This document shows positions 1-5,699 of a stretch of 18,015 nucleotides of DNA, piece after piece. The stretch lies in the NCBI GenBank assembly GCA_016763815.1, contig JAESTB010000464.1, positions 1 to 18,015 of the forward strand. The letters run 5' to 3'. Position numbers and translations under genes: made by a program. The notes beneath the pieces are model-generated. The model saw only the letters and a list, made by a program, of their open reading frames with translations. It was not told the DNA's origin and did not search any database. This DNA comes from Arenicella sp. Lineage in GTDB: Bacteria > Pseudomonadota > Gammaproteobacteria > Arenicellales > Arenicellaceae. How positions within the stretch are numbered: the first letter of the stretch is position 1; every line of letters starts with the position of its first letter.

Positions 1-563
1 AAATCTGTTTTATGTGCTACATAGCCGACATCGGCAAATGCTTGTTCTACCGCCGCAACTGAACTTTTTAAGGTATTGACGCGAACATCGGTGGTGGCCA
101 TTTTGTTGGTCGCGATCATCTCTTCTTCAAAGCGGTCGCCCAAAGCATTTTCAAGCATTGGCAAAATCCATTCAGGCACATTCAGCTTTACGTGCAATGG
201 GGCCTGATCGATTACATTCAAATCAAGTTCAGCAAAACGTTCTAACTGGCCAGGACGCAGTCGTTTGGGGCTGTACTTGTCGCCATCAAAGGTATCATAC
301 AAGTCGCCATCATCCATTTTCAGCAACAAAGCCACCAACATGCGACTGTGCACACCTAAGTCTTTACTGTTTAGAATGTACTCAAAACGCATTCGATTAC
401 GCAGAATGGTATAAAGATTTTCAGAAATGGCGGCTTTGTCTTTCGAACCTATATACCGACGTTGCTTAAAGTAGCCCGACATAATTCGGTCTGCAGGGTA
501 CTTTGTCTCTGCGATTTCGTCTAATAAATCGATAGTGGCTTGAAGTTGTGCGGCGTGTCTCAT
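1..563 (-). CDS. RsmB/NOP-family RNA (cytosine-5) methyltransferase, N-terminal part, cut by window edge
   Basis: Reading the reverse strand from an ATG at 563 gives an uninterrupted frame of 187 codons that leaves the window at base 1. The protein begins MRHAAQLQATIDLLDEIAE and contains YFKQRRYIGSKDKAAISE (about residues 31-48), then PEWILPMLENALGDRFEEE and VRVNTLKSS-like text. This is the layout of the NusB-like N-terminal domain and linker of SAM-dependent RsmB/NOP rRNA m5C methyltransferases, in particular the RYIGSKDR variant. The catalytic domain with its SAM-binding site and cysteines lies outside the window, so the exact RNA target cannot be assigned. It lies 42 bases downstream of the decayed dehydrogenase on the same strand, so the two may once have been co-transcribed. 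Family assignment is recognition from residue patterns; completeness of the gene is not visible. Confidence 0.82.
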   Translation of the reverse strand, partial: MRHAAQLQATIDLLDEIAETKYPADRIMSGYFKQRRYIGSKDKAAISENLYTILRNRMRFEYILNSKDLGVHSRMLVALLLKMDDGDLYDTFDGDKYSPKRLRPGQLERFAELDLNVIDQAPLHVKLNVPEWILPMLENALGDRFEEEMIATNKMATTDVRVNTLKSSVAAVEQAFADVGYVAHKTD

Positions 564-1034
564 GCTTTGATTCCGAAAAAAGTTGCAGTGCTCGGTAGCG
601 CGCGACTATAACACTTTTTTAGAGTTCTCAGATAACAACATTGGCCCGCCTTGCCAAGGCAAGATAGGGCCGCTCCAATTGAAAAATGAGCCCGTTTGCT
701 GTGCTTGCAGCTCTTGAGTGAGGGTCCAAATTCAGTGCGCTGGTTATCGGCGATGCGGCCCACCATGGCGCTCAGTACAACTATCCGTGACGACTTAGTG
801 TTTTCCAATAAACATGCGACGTGCCTTATACACAAGGATGGTAAAATAGTATTGATGCGAAAATATTCGAGTCTAGCGTCTTCAGCCCCCCTGCCTAGTC
901 GTTTTTCTGGTGAGCCTATTTGGCTCTGCCGGCTACCGATATAAATTATGATTCGGGCAAAAGCGCCAATAGCATTTGGTCGAGCCGCATGCGACTTAAA
1001 ACGTTCCTCGGTGTGGTCACCGTTTTCGCGCGAC

Positions 1035-1051
1035 ACAGTATACAATACTGT
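1035..1051. repeat. Small inverted repeat, 7-bp arms
   Basis: ACAGTAT (1035-1041) and ATACTGT (1045-1051) are perfect inverted arms around a 3-base centre. The repeat lies inside the decayed dehydrogenase gene, directly next to the 24-bp tandem repeat. It could be a chance palindrome or a binding site. Its half-sites are in the opposite order to a LexA box (CTGT-N8-ACAG), so no regulator is proposed. Confidence 0.4.
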
Positions 1052-1053
1052 AC

Positions 1054-1125
1054 TCTAAGGCGCTTAGCCTAATTGATTCTAAGGCGTATGGCCTAATTGA
1101 TTCTGAGGCGCTTGGCCTAGGTGCC
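1054..1125. repeat. Three-copy 24-bp tandem repeat with internal palindromes
   Basis: Units are at 1054-1077, 1078-1101 and 1102-1125. The first two end in the identical GCCTAATTGAT; the third diverges at its end. Each unit holds inverted arms AGGC/GCCT around five bases, so each could form a small hairpin. On the reverse strand the unit is 8 codons long and contributes stop codons to the dehydrogenase frame. It looks like local slippage or duplication rather than an array with spacers. Confidence 0.85.
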
Positions 1126-1226
1126 TTACGAGTGCTGAACAAATCGTGCCTTTGGCGCCGATAATCAACGTATTATCAATATCGTTATTCATGGCTAAAT
1201 AATTTCAGACACCCAGCGAGTTAATT

Positions 1227-1943
1227 GTGACCCAAACCGACTATTCATTAAAGCTAAACGACCAACAATCTAGCGCAACCGGAACTAACAATGGTGCTGT
1301 CGACACGATCAATAAGCTTAGCGGCACTCTAAAACGGGTAAATGCTGACGATATTCGCAGCATGGATCAGCGCCAACGAGTGCATTTCATCAACTCACTT
1401 TCTGGCTACAAGAGCGCCAATATTATTGCCACTCAGAACCAGTCTGGCATGACCAATGCTTGCATCGTCAGCTCGGTAATTCACCTCGGCGCTGACCCAG
1501 CTCTGATTGCCTTTATTAACCGACCCCATACGGCTGAGCGGAATACGCTTGATAACATTTACCAGACAGGCGTTTACACGGTTAACCATGTTAGTGCGGC
1601 TATTTTTGAAGACGCTCATCACACCTCGGCACGTTACCCGGCGGCTGTATCCGAATTTGACCAGACCTCTTTGTGTGAGTACTACACTGATTTTGCAGCA
1701 CCGTATGTGCAACAAAGTCGGATTAAAATGGGGGTTGAATTTCGTCAAAAGAAAGACATAGAGCTGAATGGCACGGTGATGATTATTGGTGAAATTGTTG
1801 AAGTTCTGCTTGAACCCGAACTGATTGCCGATGACGGAAAAATAGACGTTGTTGCTGCGCAAACAGTGGCCGTCTCTGGCTTAGACGAATATCACATCGC
1901 CACCTCTTTAGGCCGATTAGCTTACGCTAAGCCACGAAAATAG
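1227..1943 (+). CDS. Flavin reductase-like (flavoredoxin-type FMN-binding split-barrel) protein
   Basis: The 238-residue product matches the FMN-binding flavin reductase-like family. Visible blocks are RVHFINSLSGYKSANIIAT (51-69), SSVIHLGADP (82-91), TGVYTVNHV (114-122), a HHTSARYP block near 131-138, KMGVEFRQKKDIELNGTVM near 167-185 and a C-terminal GRLAYAKP. These proteins bind FMN and pass electrons from NAD(P)H or act as flavoredoxins; the partner is unknown. The start at 1227 is GTG with a weak GCGAG upstream. The first roughly 40 residues are not part of the domain, and a downstream ATG at 1362 (MDQRQR) would remove most of them, although the block LKRVNADDIRSMD looks native. It is divergent from the decayed dehydrogenase, 34 bases away, and followed by the small heat-shock gene with its own promoter. 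Confidence 0.8.
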   Translation: MTQTDYSLKLNDQQSSATGTNNGAVDTINKLSGTLKRVNADDIRSMDQRQRVHFINSLSGYKSANIIATQNQSGMTNACIVSSVIHLGADPALIAFINRPHTAERNTLDNIYQTGVYTVNHVSAAIFEDAHHTSARYPAAVSEFDQTSLCEYYTDFAAPYVQQSRIKMGVEFRQKKDIELNGTVMIIGEIVEVLLEPELIADDGKIDVVAAQTVAVSGLDEYHIATSLGRLAYAKPRK

Positions 1944-1971
1944 CCATTCGACAAATATTTTAAAGAAAATC

Positions 1972-1999
1972 CTTGAAATTAAATTGACTGCCTCCAAAT
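1972..1999 (+). promoter_or_regulatory. Candidate sigma32 (RpoH) heat-shock promoter for the small heat-shock gene
   Basis: CTTGAAA (1972-1978) is an exact heat-shock -35 element. After 13 bases comes CTCCAAAT (1992-1999), which fits the -10 element CCCCATNT at six of seven defined positions. It lies directly upstream of an IbpA-type gene, which is normally RpoH-controlled. The transcript would start near 2006 and have a 5' leader of about 125 bases. Confidence 0.72.
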
Positions 2000-2005
2000 A
2001 GTTAT

Positions 2006-2131
2006 TGTCAGCGTCGAAAGAGCTGACAAAGACAACTCAGAATTTGCGCTCATGAGAGGCGAACGATGGGTTTAACTTAAATTTTTATGGCTCAAGGGCG
2101 ACTTCACGCCGAGCATAAACTGGAGATTATT
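2006..2131 (+). promoter_or_regulatory. Structured 5' leader of the small heat-shock gene, possible RNA thermometer
   Basis: The predicted leader holds an 8-bp stem TTGTCAGC/GCTGACAA near 2005-2030. A second stem near 2091-2116 pairs GCTC/GAGC and GGCG/CGCC. The GGAG ribosome site follows at 2122-2125. Genes of the ibpA group often carry ROSE-type RNA thermometers in this position. A clear anti-Shine-Dalgarno strand was not identified by eye, so the thermometer role is inference. Confidence 0.35.
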
Positions 2132-2593
2132 ATGAACAGAATTGACCTTACCCCTTTGTATCGCAGCAGCGTTGGCTATGACCGTTTCGGCTCACTTTTA
2201 GACGCCGCGTCTCGATCTGAAAAAGCATCATCGGGCTACCCTCCTTACAATATCGAGATAGTAGAAGAAAATAGCTACGCGATCACAGTGGCCGTGGCCG
2301 GTTTTAAAGAAGCCGAGATCGAGTTACAGGTAGAAAACGGCGTATTGACTGTGCGAGGCAAGAAAGAAGCCTCAGACTCAGAAAAAAGCTATTTGCACCA
2401 AGGCATTGCCACCCGTTCCTTCGAGCGTAAGTTTAACCTCGCAGATCATATCGAAGTGGTCGATGCCGATTTGGCCGATGGTTTACTCACCGTGCAGCTG
2501 GTGAAAGAAATACCCGACGCTATGAAGCCACGCACGATTGCGATAAATGGTTCAAAAACGAATGTAATTCAGCACAAAGAAAAAGCGGCCTAG
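2132..2593 (+). CDS. ibpA: Small heat-shock protein, IbpA/Hsp20 family
   Basis: This is an ATP-independent holdase chaperone of the cytoplasm that binds unfolding proteins and hands them to the DnaK/ClpB system. The 153-residue product has the typical start MNRIDLTPLYRSSVGYDRFG, an alpha-crystallin domain from about 36 to 130 with PPYNIEIVEENSYAITVAVAG and the signature VENGVLTVRGKK (68-79), then DGLLTVQLVKEIP. The C-terminal IAI (136-138) is the I-x-I motif that docks onto neighbouring subunits. The start was set at ATG 2132 because GGAG sits seven bases upstream and family members begin MxxxDLTPLYRS; the in-frame ATG at 2087 would add 15 unlikely residues. It is a single-gene unit with a sigma32-type promoter upstream and a strong terminator downstream. 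Confidence 0.93.
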   Translation: MNRIDLTPLYRSSVGYDRFGSLLDAASRSEKASSGYPPYNIEIVEENSYAITVAVAGFKEAEIELQVENGVLTVRGKKEASDSEKSYLHQGIATRSFERKFNLADHIEVVDADLADGLLTVQLVKEIPDAMKPRTIAINGSKTNVIQHKEKAA

Positions 2594-2613
2594 TAACTCA
2601 ACCGCGTCTAAGT

Positions 2614-2653
2614 AAAAGCCGCCTGTTACGCATGTAACAGGCGGCTTTTGTGT
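2614..2653 (+). terminator. Strong intrinsic terminator after ibpA
   Basis: A perfect 16-bp stem (2614-2629 with 2634-2649) surrounds a GCAT loop. The GC-rich core GCCGCCTGTTAC is flanked by AAAA on the 5' side and TTTT on the 3' side, and a T/G run follows. The A and T flanks would let it work for both strands. A shorter hairpin, GCGATC/GATCGC at 2660-2678, follows and has no clear T tract. Confidence 0.9.
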
Positions 2654-2741
2654 GTGTGTGCGATCTATTTTGGATCGCAGCGGCCTGTTTTACGTGGATG
2701 TGTCATATTTACCTCGACCCTGCCAATTCGCACTCGTCATA

Positions 2742-2769
2742 TTGACATCTAAGCCGCCAGCTCTATAAT
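2742..2769 (+). promoter_or_regulatory. Consensus sigma70 promoter of the btuB leader
   Basis: TTGACA (2742-2747) and TATAAT (2764-2769) are both exact consensus hexamers with a 16-base spacer. Transcription would start near 2776, just before the riboswitch, giving a leader of about 345 bases. The stretch 2650-2741 upstream holds no gene. The strength of this promoter fits a gene controlled after initiation by an RNA switch. Confidence 0.88.
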
Positions 2770-2782
2770 CGCGGCAGAACTT

Positions 2783-2915
2783 AGGTCCCGCCTTATGTCA
2801 GATGGCGGTTAAACTGGGAAGTTGGTGAAAACCCAACGCTGCCCCCGCAACGGTATTCTGAGACGCTTTTCAACAACATCGAAAAGGCTCAGTAAGTCCG
2901 GAACCGGCCTACCAA
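2783..2915 (+). ncRNA. Cobalamin (B12) riboswitch aptamer
   Basis: The conserved core of the AdoCbl riboswitch is present in order: AGGTCCCGCC (2783 on), TTAAACTGGGAA, GTTGGTGAAAACCCAACGC, TGCCCCCGCAACGG, then the B12 box AGTAAGTCCGGAACCGGCC (2891-2909). Between the CCCCCGCAAC block and the box lies a peripheral stem CTTTTC/GAAAAG with TGAG/CTCA below it. It sits between a consensus promoter and btuB, the classic target. High adenosylcobalamin would be expected to stabilise the aptamer and lower btuB expression. Downstream, 2944-2975 forms a further hairpin (CATCAAC/GTTGATG enclosing GGTTTAG/CTAGACC) that may belong to the switch. Confidence 0.95.
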
Positions 2916-3062
2916 AACCAAGATTTTGACTGATAAAATTAGTCATCAACCAGGTTTAGTTCTAGACCGTTGATGGAGCGGAGGGCTACCATCCAAGGCA
3001 AAGCAGATAGCCTTATTGCGACCGCAACTCGGCCTATGCCCTTCCTTGATACCTCGCTTTAT

Positions 3063-3112
3063 CACCTTAACAATTTACGTTTAGAAGTACCGAAGCAATC
3101 GGTACTAAGGTG
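3063..3112 (+). promoter_or_regulatory. Ribosome-site sequestering hairpin of btuB (riboswitch expression platform)
   Basis: CACCTT (3063-3068) is complementary to AAGGTG (3107-3112), the Shine-Dalgarno region of btuB, whose ATG is at 3120. The pairing encloses a perfect 8-bp hairpin AGTACCGA/TCGGTACT (3086-3093 with 3099-3106), on which it could stack. No T tract follows, so control of translation initiation is more likely than transcription termination. The link to ligand binding is inferred from position. Confidence 0.7.
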
Positions 3113-3119
3113 TTAAAAA

Positions 3120-4922
3120 ATGAACAAATTAATTAAAACCAGCTTGGCACTAGCCTGCATAGCGTCGTCGAGCACGGCGTTGTCTCAAGCAGTAGAGGAA
3201 GTCGTGATAACGGCCAAGAACAATCAATCTATTGAAGATGTGTTGCAAACCATTCATGTTTTCAACCTAGAAGATATCGAAGCCTCACAAGCGCAAAGCA
3301 TTCCAGCTTTGATCGACCAAATACCGGGTATTAGCTTTCGCGACTCAGGTGGTCGAGGCTCGGCCACTGGCGTATTCTTACGTGGCGCCTCTAGCTCACA
3401 AACCATTGTGCTAATAGACGGAGTGCGTGTCGGCAGCGCAACCCTAGGCGCAGCGGCACTGAACAGCTACCCAATCGAAGCAATCGAGCGAATCGAGATT
3501 CTTAAAGGCCCATTTTCAGGCGTTTACGGTGCCGATGCGGCGGCGGGTGTTATTCAACTATTCACTAAAAAAGGCGGCAACGGCCTTGGCTCTGTTCAAG
3601 CATCTGTTGGCAGTGATTCCTTAGAAGAGTTTGATGTCTCATTTAACGTCGGTGATGACCGTAATAGCGTCCATATTTCGGCCCATCGCGAATCGACAGA
3701 CGGTATAGACCGAACCAGTATCCTGAGTGGCGGCAACGACGATATCGACGGCTTTGAAGAAACTGCATTTGCACTTGGCGGCAAGCTTAGCTTTGGCGAA
3801 TTCACCAGCGCCAGCATCAATGTATTAGCGACTGACAGTACGGTCGATTTCGACAACACCTTCGGCACTGACCCTGGGCTGCAAACTGACTCTGAAACCT
3901 TAAGCTCGGCGCTCAGTTTGAACACTCAATTGAGTGATAGTATCGACTGGAACATCACGCTTGGCTCGAACAAAGACCAAGCAGAGACCAATGGCGCCTT
4001 TCCTTCGGACTTAACAACCAACCGAGATACGGCCAGCACCGAATTTGTATTGACACTTGGTGGCGAGTCAACATTGACCGCAGGCGTTGATTATTATGAG
4101 GAAGACATAAAGTCTCCAACTACTACTTTTCCGATAACAAACCGCGATAACAAAGGTGCCTTTACGCAATTTACTACTCGCGCGGGTGCTGTTGGCTTTG
4201 CCGCAAGTTTGCGTTACGACGACAACTCAGCCTACGGGTCTGAAACCAACGGCAGTATCGCCGTGAGCTATCAGCTCTCTGACGGCATTGACGCAACAGT
4301 GAGCTATGGCACCGCCTTTTCAGCTCCGTCGTTTAACTTCTTATACTTCCCGTTTTTCGGTAACCCAGATTTATTACCGGAAGAATCGGAAAGCTTCGAG
4401 CTTAAGTTAAACGGTAATACTGGCGACCTTAGCTGGTATGTAGCGGCCTATAGGAGCGACTTTGAGAACCTATTCAGTTTCAACCGAGATACGTTCTTAG
4501 CGGCCAACATTGGCGAAGCCGAAATCGAAGGCATCGAAGCAAGTTTATCCACCGCGTGGGCGGGCTGGGATCTCACCGTCGCGGCCGATCTATTGTCGGC
4601 GAAAAACAAGCAAACCGGCATCGAACTGGATGACCGGGCCGAGCAAACTATCGTGCTATTGGCCTCGAGAAATTTCGGCAAACTAGATCTAGAGTTCAAA
4701 GCGAAATCAGAAAACGGTCGCTATCATCGATCGGGTACCGAACTTGCCAGCTACACGTTGTTTGATATCAATGCGAGCTACCGCATTAGCGATAATTTGT
4801 CGTTATATGCCAAAGTTGACAACCTATTCGATAAAGATCACACAGTGAATTTGATTAGCGCCACCGAGCGCTATAATACCCAAGGTCGACAAGCTAAAAT
4901 AAGCCTGAAACTTAACTTTTAG
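3120..4922 (+). CDS. btuB: TonB-dependent outer-membrane vitamin B12 receptor
   Basis: The 600-residue protein imports cobalamin across the outer membrane using energy from TonB-ExbBD. A signal peptide spans about residues 1-24 (MNKLIKTSLALACIASS, cleavage near LSQA). The TonB box is VEEVVITA (25-32). A plug domain follows to about residue 150, with DQIPGISFRDSGGRGS, FLRGASSSQTIVLIDGVRVG and IERIEILKGPFSGVYGADA, then the barrel. The last residues are SLKLNF, the terminal aromatic needed for barrel assembly. The length is close to that of known BtuB proteins. The riboswitch directly upstream makes the cobalamin substrate much more likely than another siderophore-type ligand. The Shine-Dalgarno AAGG at 3107-3110 is part of a hairpin. 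A terminator-like structure follows before cobO. Confidence 0.95.
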   Translation: MNKLIKTSLALACIASSSTALSQAVEEVVITAKNNQSIEDVLQTIHVFNLEDIEASQAQSIPALIDQIPGISFRDSGGRGSATGVFLRGASSSQTIVLIDGVRVGSATLGAAALNSYPIEAIERIEILKGPFSGVYGADAAAGVIQLFTKKGGNGLGSVQASVGSDSLEEFDVSFNVGDDRNSVHISAHRESTDGIDRTSILSGGNDDIDGFEETAFALGGKLSFGEFTSASINVLATDSTVDFDNTFGTDPGLQTDSETLSSALSLNTQLSDSIDWNITLGSNKDQAETNGAFPSDLTTNRDTASTEFVLTLGGESTLTAGVDYYEEDIKSPTTTFPITNRDNKGAFTQFTTRAGAVGFAASLRYDDNSAYGSETNGSIAVSYQLSDGIDATVSYGTAFSAPSFNFLYFPFFGNPDLLPEESESFELKLNGNTGDLSWYVAAYRSDFENLFSFNRDTFLAANIGEAEIEGIEASLSTAWAGWDLTVAADLLSAKNKQTGIELDDRAEQTIVLLASRNFGKLDLEFKAKSENGRYHRSGTELASYTLFDINASYRISDNLSLYAKVDNLFDKDHTVNLISATERYNTQGRQAKISLKLNF

Positions 4923-4979
4923 TAGCTCTTATTAGCGGTGCTATTGATGCCGTTGAGCCATTAACGCTTTGAACAAATC

Positions 4980-5029
4980 GGGCTCTTACTTTAAGTCTCA
5001 AAATTTGAGCTTAGACTTGAGCCCTTTTT
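4980..5029 (+). terminator. Terminator-like hairpin between btuB and cobO
   Basis: GGGCTC (4980-4985) pairs with GAGCCC (5019-5024) and AAGTCT pairs with AGACTT inside it. The central CTCAA/TTGAG can close the tip. Five T residues (5025-5029) follow directly. The stem has an unpaired bulge on the 5' side, so efficiency could be partial. It would end btuB transcripts or limit read-through into the cob genes. Confidence 0.72.
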
Positions 5030-5038
5030 ACTTATACT
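5011..5038 (+). promoter_or_regulatory. Candidate promoter of the cob gene run
   Basis: TTAGAC (5011-5016) and TATACT (5033-5038) lie 16 bases apart and each resembles the sigma70 hexamers. Transcription would begin at or next to the A of the cobO ATG at 5045, which would make the message leaderless. The -35 lies within the 3' arm of the terminator hairpin. Confidence 0.4.
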
Positions 5039-5044
5039 GACGCT

Positions 5045-5698
5045 ATGACTACAACCTCGATAACGACAAACTCAACAGCTATAGACGATAAAGATTCGCC
5101 TAGCGAAGAGCGTCTGCACAAGCAAAAAATGCAGACGCAAAAAGAACGAATTGATTCGCAAATTGCTAAGAATTCGATCGAGCGAGGTGTGGCTATTTTG
5201 ATGACCGGTAACGGCAAAGGCAAGACCAGCTCAGCCTTCGGCATGGTTTTTCGTGCACTTGGCTACGGACAAAAAGTAGGTATTGTTCAATTTATCAAAG
5301 GCGCGCAAGAATCAGGCGAAGTCAACTTTATTAATGACCACTGCCCGAACGCAGTGCTGTACCAAATGGGCACTGGTTTCACTTGGAACACGCAAGACAA
5401 AGCGGCCGACATAGCCGCGTCGGAGAGAACGTGGGAAGTCGCTAAAGAAATGTTGGCCGACGATTCCTATGATTTAGTGGTGCTCGATGAGTTAACGTAC
5501 ATGATCGGTTACAAATATTTAGACCGCAGCGCGATCATCGAGGCTATTAGTAAGCGCCCTGTAGAACAAAGCGTGGTTGTTACTGGCCGTGGTGGTGGCC
5601 GCGAGCTTCGAGAAGTTATGGACACGGTGTCTGACGTTAAGAATATCAAACATGGTTATAAGGCGGGCATCAAGGCTCGCCGAGGTGTGGACTGTTAA
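5045..5698 (+). CDS. cobO: Corrinoid adenosyltransferase (CobO/BtuR type)
   Basis: The enzyme moves the 5'-deoxyadenosyl group of ATP onto the cobalt of reduced corrinoids (cob(I)yrinic acid a,c-diamide, cobinamide or cobalamin) in the cytoplasm. The 217 residues carry the modified P-loop TGNGKGKTSSA (54-64), VGIVQFIKGA (78-87), MGTGFTW (108-114), the Walker B-like LVVLDEL (144-150) and the C-terminal TGRGGGRELREVMD plus KAGIKARRGVDC. The first roughly 25 residues are polar and variable, as in relatives. ATG 5045 has no Shine-Dalgarno, and a possible promoter places the transcript start at this codon. The terminator-like hairpin lies 15 bases upstream. It is the first gene of the packed run, and its stop overlaps the TAAGGTG that starts cobQ. 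Confidence 0.94.
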   Translation: MTTTSITTNSTAIDDKDSPSEERLHKQKMQTQKERIDSQIAKNSIERGVAILMTGNGKGKTSSAFGMVFRALGYGQKVGIVQFIKGAQESGEVNFINDHCPNAVLYQMGTGFTWNTQDKAADIAASERTWEVAKEMLADDSYDLVVLDELTYMIGYKYLDRSAIIEAISKRPVEQSVVVTGRGGGRELREVMDTVSDVKNIKHGYKAGIKARRGVDC

Positions 5699-5699
5699 G

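Larger units (their letters stand above)
606..1192 (-). pseudogene. Decayed short-chain dehydrogenase/reductase (SDR, CsgA-like)
   Basis: The reverse strand carries three pieces of one SDR protein in the right order. From ATG 1192 it reads MNNDIDNTLIIGAKGTICSA, with the nucleotide-binding GAKGTI in place of GASGGIG. The middle piece, in the same frame (about 1045-740), contains YTVSREN, then FRINTILP, then SSRIVVLSAMVGRIADN, matching the SARVGSI.DN block of CsgA-type SDRs. The end piece, in another frame, reads LTQELQAQQTGSFFNWSG then ILPW and stops at 608-606, matching the usual SDR C-terminus. The lesions are three in-frame stops inside a 24-bp tandem repeat (1054-1125), loss of the expected YxxxK catalytic region (roughly 80-100 residues absent) and a frameshift near 740. 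The total is about 590 bases, against about 700 in intact relatives. Family calls are from recognised motifs, without alignment. Confidence 0.78.

Noticed and set aside
158..469. Open frame of 103 codons on the + strand
   Set aside because: It lies opposite the RsmB-type gene, whose reverse frame matches a known family; this frame has no recognisable protein character.
696..944. 82-codon + strand frame in the apparent gap
   Set aside because: It is antisense to the decayed dehydrogenase and has no ribosome site or family resemblance.
560..1045. Reverse-strand frame of 161 codons as a real gene
   Set aside because: Its middle is the central SDR fragment, but it lacks the GAKGTI start and runs out of frame at the 3' end, so it is part of the pseudogene and not an intact gene.
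1054..1125. Possible short CRISPR array
   Set aside because: The units are directly joined with no unique spacers, and no cas genes are nearby.
2087..2131. Upstream ATG for ibpA
   Set aside because: It would add 15 residues unlike any family member and lacks a ribosome site, whereas ATG 2132 has GGAG at the right distance.
3596..3925. Reverse-strand frame inside btuB
   Set aside because: Serine- and leucine-rich shadow of the barrel-coding sequence with no family signal.
4923..5044. A second B12 riboswitch before cobO
   Set aside because: No B12 box or CCCCCGCAAC core is present; the stretch holds only the terminator-like hairpin and a possible promoter.
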